Source: Phyllobacteriaceae bacterium (lineage in GTDB: Bacteria; Pseudomonadota; Alphaproteobacteria; Rhizobiales; Rhizobiaceae). Taken from it: 64,000 bases of DNA. Shown in pieces: positions 56,632-64,000 of the stretch. The notes under the pieces were generated by a model. The model made no database searches. It worked only from the letters and a program-made list of their open reading frames with translations, and was not told where the DNA came from. The position numbers and the translations under genes are program-made. The first letter of the stretch is position 1. Each line of letters begins with the position of its first letter. The stretch is taken from positions 186,001 through 250,000 of the forward strand of contig JADJTR010000004.1 of NCBI GenBank assembly GCA_016711085.1, in the 5' to 3' direction.

Positions 56632-57057
56632 ATGAAACTGCGCGCGACCAATGACATCGATCTCGGTATCGACACCGACACGGTGCGCTTTTTCGCCGAG
56701 AAAGCCCGCGCCATTTCTTCCGGCGTCAGCAGCGATTACGAGGACGGCGCCGAGCACGAAGTCGAATTCGGCGACGAGGGCGGCGATTCCCATCGCCATG
56801 ACGGTCTGGCCGAGGAAGAAAGCGACGACATGACCGAGAGCGAGCTGCGCTCGCTAATTGCCGATCTCAATGTCGACGAAGCCGCCGCGCTGGTCGCGCT
56901 CGTCTGGATCGGCCGGGGCGACTATTCGGGCAGCGAATGGGAAGACGCGCTCGCCGCGGCGCGCAGCCGGGCCAACAAGCGCACCGCCGATTATTTGCTC
57001 GGCATGCCGATGCTGGGCGACTGGCTCGAAGAAGGCCTCGAAGCCGTCGGCGCCTGA
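56632..57057 (+). CDS. DUF3775 domain protein
   Basis: A 141-residue acidic protein. After an N-terminal ATNDIDLGIDTDTVRFFAEK, then ARAISSGVSSDYEDGAEHE, it has the characteristic ESELRSLIADLNVDEAAALV, then ALVWIGRGDYSGSEWEDALA and ADYLLGMPMLGDWLEEGLEA. DUF3775 is a conserved alphaproteobacterial family of unknown function. The start at 56632 is preceded by AAAGGGATGGACCGCC. Confidence 0.9.
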   Translation: MKLRATNDIDLGIDTDTVRFFAEKARAISSGVSSDYEDGAEHEVEFGDEGGDSHRHDGLAEEESDDMTESELRSLIADLNVDEAAALVALVWIGRGDYSGSEWEDALAAARSRANKRTADYLLGMPMLGDWLEEGLEAVGA

Positions 57058-58039
57058 CCGGCGCGATTATGGCGGCCTGCTCTCCTGGCGGATCATCGCC
57101 ATGACCTACCGCCACCGGACGCCGCGAACGCCGCGCGACGTGGCGGTGCAAGCTCCAACGCTCGGAGGTTCTGGTCAAGCCCTTGCCCAACCCGAAGATG
57201 GCTATTTCGTTTCATCAATCGGCGAAACGAGCCGGAGCCCGCTCGATTGCCCGTCGATGCTGGCGGTCGCCAAGTTCGCTGCTGCGCTACGGGACTCGCC
57301 GCCGGCGCCATCGCCCTCTGGCCTGCGCAGTCCGCCGTTGCCGCGACCACGACGGCGCGAGAATTGACGCCACGCATCAGTACGGCGTCCATTCTCGCGG
57401 TCGTCCGGTAACGACGTCGCCTCGGGCAAGCCGGCAGCCCGACAACGGAAGAGCGCAGCCGCATCGGCCTTCGCAATGTCGGCCTGCGATCCGTCCACGA
57501 CTTCTTTCGCTGGCTCGAGGGCCGCCGCCAAACCCTTGCCAAGACCGACCCGTCCCCGGGTTCCAAATCCTGATCCTGTCCCGGCCGACGGGCCGTTTCA
57601 TCAAATTCCCGCCGCATGCCGATGGCGGCGAAGGTCCGCCGCCCTTGTCCCAACCGCGCCCCTGCAGGTGCGCCACACCGACGCCGCTCGAACCAGCCGC
57701 GCCGGGGGCGGAAACCGCGCCTGGAAGCGGCGACCAGGCGCCTTGCTGGCCGAGGCGACCGGGTTCGGGCAATAGCGAGTGCCGTTTCGCCGGCCACGCG
57801 TAAACGCCGGCGACGGCCAATCCGCGCCCGGGCGAGGCCAGGTCCGGCGTGCCCAGGGCCGCCGATGCCGAACCAGGCCCCCCGAGCCGGAAGAGGCGCC
57901 GGCGCTCGCCGCCGAACCCATTTCAGGGGCCCCCGGTGACCTGCCGCCCTGAAAAGACCGCACGCGTAAACGGCGCAAGGCAAGCTTCCTTTACCAAATC
58001 GGCGCAGGATCGCCCGGCCTGTGTGTTCGGAGTCGGGCC
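57058..58039. other. Nearly 1 kb without a recognisable gene
   Basis: Between DUF3775 and the extensin-like gene, every strand has open stretches of 100-300 codons but none has a recognisable domain, plausible start and consistent codon pattern. A minus-strand segment near 57420-57530 reads like a helix (AKEVVDGSQADIAKADAAAL) but is not continued in frame. Given the frameshifts elsewhere, this may be a real gene broken by several indels, or decayed sequence. Confidence 0.5.
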
Positions 58040-58752
58040 ATGAAAAATCTGTCTTTGCGGTCTGCGCGGCGCGGCGCGGCCGGTCTCGCCGCCGTCATGA
58101 TCGTCCTTTCGGCATGCGGCGATCGCGACGCGCGCACGGCGTCGGTTTCGCGGCCGATGCTGATGTCGGGCTTCCCGCGTTTCTCCAGACGCGCTGCCGA
58201 TGCCGGACGCCGAGGTCTCCTGCCGACGCGACTTGAAACGGCTCGGCGTCGGCGTTTCGGGACATCGACCCCATCCGCGAAGGCCAATGCGGCGTCGACC
58301 ATCCCGTCGAAGTGACCGCCCTGCCCGGCGGCGTCGCGCTGGAGCCGGCGGCGACGCTCAATTGCCGAATGGCGCTCGCCTTTTCGACCTGGGTGAAGAA
58401 GGAACTGCAGCCGGCGGCGCGAAAGCGCTATTTCTCCGGCGTCACCCGGATACGCCAGGGATCGTCCTATTCCTGCCGCAACATCATCGGCAATGGCGGT
58501 TCGGGTCTGTCGGAGCACGCCACCGGCAACGCACTCGACGTGATGGCGATCGAGCTCAACAGCGGCAAGGAAATCGACGTGCGCAAGCCGGGCCTGTTCT
58601 CCTTCCGCGAGCGTGGCCTGCTCAACACCGTGCGCGGCGACGCCTGCGCCTATTTTTCCACCGTTCTCGGTCCCGGCTACAACCGCGAGCACAAGGACCA
58701 CTTCCATTTCGACCTGCGCCCGCGCAAAGGCGGCAAAGTCTCCAGCCTGTGA
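58040..58752 (+). pseudogene. Extensin-like lipoprotein, frameshifted twice
   Basis: The start is a lipoprotein signal (MKNLSLRSARRGAAGLAAVM, then IVLSACGD, lipobox LSAC). The C-terminal extensin-like domain is clean (CGVDHPVEVTALPGGVALEP; MALAFSTWVKKELQPAARKR; GLSEHATGNALDVMAIELN; HKDHFHFDLRPRKGG), with the His/Asp of the D,D-peptidase-like site. Between them the frame changes at 58191-58194 and at 58251-58254, each with one extra base. Repaired, the protein has about 236 residues. The family is assumed to act on the cell wall. A terminator follows at 58757. Confidence 0.82.
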
Positions 58753-58756
58753 CGAG

Positions 58757-58790
58757 AAACCCCGGCGGTCGCCCGCCGGGGTTTGGTTTT
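58757..58790 (+). terminator. Intrinsic terminator after the extensin-like gene
   Basis: AAACCCCGGCGG, loop TCGC, CCGCCGGGGTTT: twelve perfect pairs, then GGTTTT. The inverse strand would also terminate the convergent secreted-protein gene. Confidence 0.75.
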
Positions 58791-58809
58791 CAGCGCCTGT
58801 GCCTGAAGC

Positions 58810-61800
58810 TCACTGGATGATCAGCTTGCGCGGCACGGGGGTCTGCTGCTCCTGGCGCGGCTGCCGCTGCAACTGCTCGAGCACCTTCGGCACGATCTCG
58901 ATGATCGGATTGCGGCAAGCGCCGTTGATCGGCCCCGTTCCCTTCGGGCAGACGCAATTCCCGTTCACGACGATCTGGCCCTTGATGTCGCAGGTCGGCT
59001 GCTGCGGTTTACGGCAGGCCCCGTTGATCACCGTCGTTCCCTTCGGGCAGACGCAATCGCCGTTCACCACGATCTGGCCGGGGATCTTGCAGGTCGGTTG
59101 CGGTTTGGCGGCAAGCCCCGTCGATCACCGTCGTCCCCTTCGGGCAGACGCAATCGCCGTTCGACCACGATCTGGCCGGGGATATTGCAGGTCGGCTGCG
59201 GCTTGCGGCAGGCCCCGTCGATCACGGTCGTACCCTTCGGGCAGACGCAATCGCCATTGACGACGATCTGGCCGGCGATGCGGCACGTCGGCTGCGGCTT
59301 GCGGCAGGCGCCGTTGATCACCACCGTACCCTTCGGGCAGACGCAATCGCCGTTGACGACGATCTGGCCGGGGATGGTGCAGACCAGTTTCGGCTTGCGA
59401 CAGGCGCCGTTGATCGCCTGTCCCCTTCGGGCAAACGCATTCGCCATTGACCACGATCTGGCCGGGGATCGAGCAAATCACCGGCGGAACGCGGCAGCGA
59501 CCATTGATGACCTGCTGCCCCTTCGGGCAGACGCAATCGCCATTGACCACGATCTGACCGGGGATCTTGCAGCCTTGCTGCGGAACCCGGCACTTGCCGT
59601 TGATCACCTTCTGGCCTTCCGGGCACTGACACTTGTCGTTGACCACGATCTGGCCAGGAACCTGGCAGGACGTGATCGGGTATTTGCACCGGCCGCCTAT
59701 CACCTTCATGCCCTCGGGGCAGACGCAATCGCCCTGGACGACGATCTGGCCGGGGATCGGGCAGGCTTTCGGGTTGACCGTGATCGGCACGCAGGTTCCG
59801 TTCTGGAACTTGGTTCCCTCCGGGCAGACGCACCGGTCATCGGCGTTCAACACCAGCGGCGGCGTGCAGGTTTTCTGCTGGGCCGCGATGCGGAACTCGT
59901 GACAATCCGCGTTCGGCGGCAACTCCGGCGGCGCGACGACAGCCGCCTGGGGCACCGATCTGGCGATGCCGTTCGGCAGGCCCGGCTGCGCGGCGACGCA
60001 ATTGCGCCCGTTGGCGTTCTCGCCATTGCCGGCGTTGTCCGGCAACTGGATGGCGATCTGGTGCACGCGGCTTTCGCCGGGCGCCAGCGTCATGTTGGCC
60101 ACGCAGTTGACCGGAAGGGCGGTCGGCTCCGGCGCGCAGCCCAGCGGCGGATTGATTTCCGCAATCGCCGCATTGGAAGGCGCGCCGTTGATCGTCATCG
60201 CGTCGACGATATGGACCGGTCCGTTGATCTCGCCGCCGGTGCCGTTCGTGATCGTGATCTCGAACGTGCATATCCCGCCGGCCTGGCATGACAGGTCGCC
60301 GGTCTTCTGCACGCGCAGATGGCCGCCGAACTCGTCGCAGGCTTCGCCGAAGGGCGCGAAGGCGTCTCCGCCGCCCACGCCGCCCCGCGCGCAATTCCTC
60401 GCCGGTTCGCCGTTGGTGTCGGGCACCAGCACGTCGAAGTGACGCGAGGTTCCCGGCTGCAGTTCCGAACCCGGCAGGTCGCAGATGAGGCTGTTCGTCG
60501 GCGTCGGCGAACAAGTCCACTGCGGTCCGTCAGGCTGCACGGCCGTGATCTGCACAGGCGCGCCGCCGCCGATCATTTCGGCTGCGTCGGAGACCCGCAC
60601 CGTTCCGGCGGGCGCGCCGGTTCCGGAATTGTTGACCGTGATGCGGCATATGACGCCCTGCTGCGCGGCGCCGGCGATGCGGCTCGGCGAGCAGACCTTG
60701 GTGAGGCCGAGATCCGGATTGCCTTGTTCGCGCTTGCGGATCTTGATCGTCGCACAGGGGCCGTTGTTGGCGAGATTGGCCTCGTTGGGAACCTGATTGA
60801 GCTTGACGCAATTTTCCATCGTGTCCTTGGGATAGTTCGGCGCGGAGACCCGCACGGCGACGACCGTGAAGCCGCCGGGCGCAAGGTTCACGCTGGGATG
60901 ATCGCACTGGTAGGTCGTCGGATCGATCACGTTGCAGACCCAGGGCGGGGTCGGCGCGAACGCCATCGACAACGGCGCCGGCGGCGTCACGCGGTCGCGG
61001 AACGTCAACGGGCCGACATAGGGATTGGCGCCGACATTGCGGATTCCCACGAGGAAGCCGCACAGCCCGGCCGGCGTGCAGTATTCGCTGGCCGGGATCT
61101 TTTTGATCTCCAGGTCGGCCCGCGGCTTGTCGTTATCGGGACAACGCGGATCGCCACGCCGGCAAATCGGGATCGAGGCGCAGGATTTGTCGTTGTTCTG
61201 CAGGCCGAACGGGTGCGGGAAGCCGCTGGCCGTGTAGTCGTATTCGGCGCAGTTGCGGATCACGTCCCAGTTCCACCCCGGTCCCGGCTGGAAGCCGAGC
61301 TTGAGGTCGACGAACTGGCCGGGATTGAGCGTCAGCGGCGGATGCGAACAGACGATCGGGGAAACGCCCGGCGCGCAAATCCACGGCGCATTCGGCCCGG
61401 CGATGAGGGTTGCATTGCCGGGACCGGTCACGTCCTCCAGCACGATGGGGCCGTTGTAGGGCGCCGTGCCGGCGTTCGCGACGCGGATGGTGAAGGTACA
61501 GGGGCCGCCGCGCGTGCAGACAAGAGTCCGGCGCGCTTGACGACCTTGATGTCCGGCTCGCGTGGCGGCGGGACAATCGAGATCGGGCGGGATGACGATG
61601 GTGATGCGCTGCGTGCAGCAAATGCCGACGCCCTCGACGGGGCCGCCAACCTGCTTGACGCCGGTGACCATCAACTCGATCGTGTCGCCGGGCGAAGCGC
61701 CGGAAATGGTCCATTCGAGCACGCCGCCACCGGCGGGAACCACCTGTTCGGCGGGCGTGATCGTGACGCCGGGCGTCATTGTCACGAGCTGAACCGTCTG

Positions 61801-62686
61801 GCCGGCCATTTCCGCGCCGACGGGCATCTTGTAGATGAAGTCGCCGAGGCCGGCCGGATCGCACAGCACTTCGCCCTGGACCAGCTTGAAGCAGGGCTCG
61901 GGCGGCGCGCCGCCGGGAGGCGTCTCGTCGCACCCGGTCAGATCGACGAGGACCTTGGTCTTTTCGCCGGTTTCCGGATCACCGTCATCCGGCAGCGCCG
62001 GATCATGGCTGACGAAGATTTTCGACATGTCGCCGAGCGTCGCCGTGATACCCGCCTGATTGACGGTCATCGTCGGGGCCGGGAAGGCCGCGCGGTCGAT
62101 CCTCGCGATGATGCGAGGCGCATTTCGCGGCATGCCGGTCCGCCCCAAACCGTCGAGATCGGCAGCAGAAAGGCGGAAATTGGCGATGTTGACGGTGTCG
62201 TCGACGTCAGCCACTTCTGCGATCTCGACCACCGGTCCGCCGGGTCCGGTGACATCGCCGGACAATTCGGCGTTGACCGCATGGGTGTTCGGCGGAACCT
62301 GATCGGAAAAGTCGAACCTAAGGTTTTCAAGAAGGGTGGCGACCACGGGGCTGTCGAAGAAACCGCCCCGGGCTTCAATGCCGAAATGGATGTTGTAGCG
62401 GATGTAGTCGCACGACAATTGCTCGCCGGTCTTGGTGAAGAAGTTTCGGCCCAAGGGCATCGGCCTGTCGGGCGTGACCAGTTTTTCGACGATCTCCGGC
62501 GGCAGCTCATGACGCCGCCGGGCAGGTTTTCAGGGTCGGCGATTGCGCGTAGGCAGGCGCCGCGACGAGAGCGCCGAGCGCGGCGAGGCCGGCCGCGGCG
62601 CGCTTGAATGTCGTGAAGGCGTTCATGGCGATGGCTCCAGCCGTGATGTTTGAACTGCGGGTGAAAAGGGTGCGGAACGGGTTCAT
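58810..62686 (-). CDS. Large secreted protein with DUF11-like domains and four-cysteine repeats (frameshifted)
   Basis: About 1,290 residues if repaired. The start at 62684-62686 follows GGGAGG; a signal peptide begins at 62626 (MNAFTTFKRAAAGLAALGAL, cleavage after AYAQ). Residues after it form an N-terminal domain, then an Ig-like module (PGDTIELMVTG ... ICCTQRITIVIPPDLDC), then about four DUF11-like domains with CTFTIRVANAGTAPYNGPIV, CGFLVGIRNVGANPYVGPLT, CRITVNNSGTGAPAGTVRVS and CTFEITITNGTGGEINGPVH. The tail has nine repeats of about 32 residues. Frame changes are visible near 62510, 61525-61560, 59418, 59160 and 59100. DUF11 proteins are surface or matrix proteins. The last part, IVPKVLEQLQRQPRQEQQT, is not an LPxTG-type anchor. 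Confidence 0.8.
58909..59870. repeat. Array of about 96-bp repeats encoding four-cysteine modules
   Basis: Nine copies, 91-102 bp apart, of a unit encoding IPGQIVVNGDCVCPKG, then TTVINGACRKPQPTC. Sequence identity among the central copies is very high; the outer copies are more diverged. A first degenerate copy (PPLVLNADDRCVCPEGTKFQ) precedes them. Two frameshifts fall inside the array. Confidence 0.9.
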
Positions 62687-62697
62687 GTTCGCCTCCC

Positions 62698-64000
62698 TCA
62701 CGGTTCGCAGCTGACATCGGGCGTCGGCAACGGCATCGTCACCACGCAGCAGGGGAAACTTCCGCCCTTCTTGGCGTCGGAATCCTTGTAGAAGCACATG
62801 TTGATGTCGACGGTCTCGCCGGGATAGTGGCCGGTGACGCCGAGCGTATAAGGCGACCCGGGCGGAACCGTCTGCATCAGCGGCGAAACCGAGGTCCCCG
62901 CCGTTCCCGGCGTCGCTTTCAGCGAATCGAAGCCGTAGCCTGTCTTGTCGTTGAGGTAGAGATCGGCCTCCAGCCCGCCCGGCGTGCAGTAATAGGCGAG
63001 ATCGGTCAGCTCCACGCAGGGCGAGGCGACCGGCGGGATCGTCGGCGGATAATAGGGTTCGTACCAGCCGGCCCGGCCTTCGCACGGCCGCCAGACTTCG
63101 ACGTCGCCGACATGCCCCTTGAAGTCGGGGTCCTCGAACAGCCCGTCATTGTCGACGAACCACGAGCCGAATGGAGGTACATTGGCGGGCTTGACCAGAT
63201 CGAGCCGCGTCAGCTGCACGCCGTGAACGTTGAACGGACCGCCGGGCAGCAACTGCGCTTCCAGCGCCGGGTTGTTGCGCAGATCGTCGCCGGTCTTGAC
63301 GATGGTGTCGACACAGACGGATTGGTCGAGGAAGCCGTTGGAATCGTAGCCGTATTGAAGGTCGATGCCACCGTCGGTCTGGCGGTTCGCCTCGGGGAAA
63401 CCGACCGCGTATTCCTGCGGGACCGGGACCCAGACGCTTTCGGTGGCCGGATCGTCCGGATTTTCGCGCCAGTAGCGGATCACCTCGCCGTCGCCGGTGT
63501 CGGCGAAGCGGGTATAATCGTAACGGTTCTGCGTCTCGCCGCGCTGGGCCAGATACATGAAGCCGTGATTGTCGAAGACGATGTCAGTGACCGGCAATTC
63601 CTTGTCGGCCGCCACGTCGAGTTCCCAGCGCGCGTCGGCGGCGAAAGTACCGTCGCGGTTGATGCCGACGGACCAGATCTGCGCCTTGGCGCCGACCGCG
63701 TACCACAACCTGCCGCCATGGGCGGCGACGCCGAAGACGCGGCGCTCGTCGGCCGTCCACGCCCAGGTTTCGGGATCCTCCGCGTCGAAGGACGGCCCGG
63801 CGATGTCGAGCACCGAGCCATCGTCGGAAACCGGCGCGAAGCCGCGCACCGGACGGCCGTTGACGCCATGATCGAACGAGTCGAGCACCGCGCCGTCCGC
63901 CGAAATACGGTGGATCATGCCGGTGTCGAGATCGGAGGCGTAGAACTGCCGGTGCGCCTTGTCGAAGACGACGTCGGCGAGCCCGGGGCCGCTGTTGGTG
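62698..64000 (-). CDS. Large secreted protein, C-terminal part, shares a module with its neighbour
   Basis: The frame enters from beyond the right edge (TNSGPGLADVVFDKAHRQFY) and ends at 62698; about 434 residues are visible. The first 200 look like beta-propeller blades (DTGMIHRISADGAVLDSFDH; FGVAAHGGRLWYAVGAKAQI; DIVFDNHGFMYLAQRG). The last 110 (CVELTDLAYYCTPGGLEADL, then VTGHYPGETVDINMCFYKDS, FPCCVVTMPLPTPDVSCEP) match the Ig-like module of the downstream gene in order and cysteine spacing. It ends eleven bases before that gene's start, so the two form an operon. Probably extracellular or periplasmic; function unknown. The start is outside the window. Confidence 0.75.
   Translation of the reverse strand, partial: TNSGPGLADVVFDKAHRQFYASDLDTGMIHRISADGAVLDSFDHGVNGRPVRGFAPVSDDGSVLDIAGPSFDAEDPETWAWTADERRVFGVAAHGGRLWYAVGAKAQIWSVGINRDGTFAADARWELDVAADKELPVTDIVFDNHGFMYLAQRGETQNRYDYTRFADTGDGEVIRYWRENPDDPATESVWVPVPQEYAVGFPEANRQTDGGIDLQYGYDSNGFLDQSVCVDTIVKTGDDLRNNPALEAQLLPGGPFNVHGVQLTRLDLVKPANVPPFGSWFVDNDGLFEDPDFKGHVGDVEVWRPCEGRAGWYEPYYPPTIPPVASPCVELTDLAYYCTPGGLEADLYLNDKTGYGFDSLKATPGTAGTSVSPLMQTVPPGSPYTLGVTGHYPGETVDINMCFYKDSDAKKGGSFPCCVVTMPLPTPDVSCEP

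Noticed and set aside
58909..59870. Possible CRISPR array because of regular spacing
   Set aside because: The repeats encode a continuous cysteine-rich protein, there are no unique spacers, and no cas gene is present.

Overview
The window looks like chromosomal DNA of a high-G+C alphaproteobacterium of the order Hyphomicrobiales (Rhizobiales). The evidence is the gene content: a BP26/Omp28-type SIMPL protein, a long primary sigma factor, an AatA-type aspartate aminotransferase, an LpcC-type mannosyltransferase beside greA, a csp-rpsU-dnaG cluster, and DUF1176, DUF3775, DUF2147-like and HlyU-like proteins. No species can be named. Most of the window is housekeeping sequence. Accessory material is a restriction-modification island, three toxin-antitoxin modules, a KAP NTPase and a secreted-protein locus at the right edge.

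Layout. 0-7.4 kb: an LPS-export permease (cut by the edge), tRNA-Ile(CAT), a SIMPL protein, a small exported protein with a 48-bp tandem duplication, the coupled SDR/YcgN pair, a YqhA membrane protein, an exonuclease-CBS-DUF294 fusion and an HlyU-like protein. 7.5-12.4 kb: a KAP P-loop NTPase with a long Ala/Ser tract, YjbQ, two paralogous exported DUF2147-like proteins and an AraC/GyrI regulator. 12.5-16.5 kb: an NTF2-like protein, rpoD, a small cytochrome c, brnTA and a small protein. 16.7-19.3 kb: vsr, a C5-cytosine methyltransferase and a probable restriction endonuclease, in sequence visibly less G+C-rich than its flanks. 19.5-30.4 kb: a badly disrupted carB, hicA (broken) and hicB, a Na/phosphate-cotransporter-like gene, csp-rpsU-small gene-dnaG, an MttB-like methyltransferase and a zinc metallopeptidase. 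30.5-39.5 kb: a TadG-like VWA protein, carA, YqeY, a second brnTA, an ABC/FtsX/HlyD export operon and a csp gene. 39.5-51 kb: a small exported protein, a degenerate csp, two EAL-domain genes, aatA, an SRPBCC protein, an EF-G-like GTPase, LysR, trxB, Lrp, a GT4 mannosyltransferase and greA. 51-58.8 kb: a sugar dehydrogenase, TPR and DUF1176 proteins, a HAD phosphatase, transporters, DUF3775, about 1 kb without a recognisable gene, and a broken extensin-like lipoprotein. 58.8-64 kb: two adjacent large secreted proteins that share a module; one has four DUF11-like domains and nine four-cysteine repeats.

One property runs through the window. Many genes that should be continuous are interrupted by one- or two-base changes, usually in a homopolymer run: the exonuclease fusion, araC, rpoD, the methyltransferase, carB at several places, hicA, the phosphate transporter, the VWA gene, brnT-2, lysR, the extensin gene and the DUF11 gene. 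Several of these (rpoD, carB) should be essential, so indel errors in a draft long-read or metagenomic assembly are the simplest explanation. carB also lacks roughly 70 codons and is the one case that cannot be repaired by single-base edits. Genes that are usually neighbours in this order (carA/yqeY/dnaG/rpoD and carB/greA) are all present but scattered.
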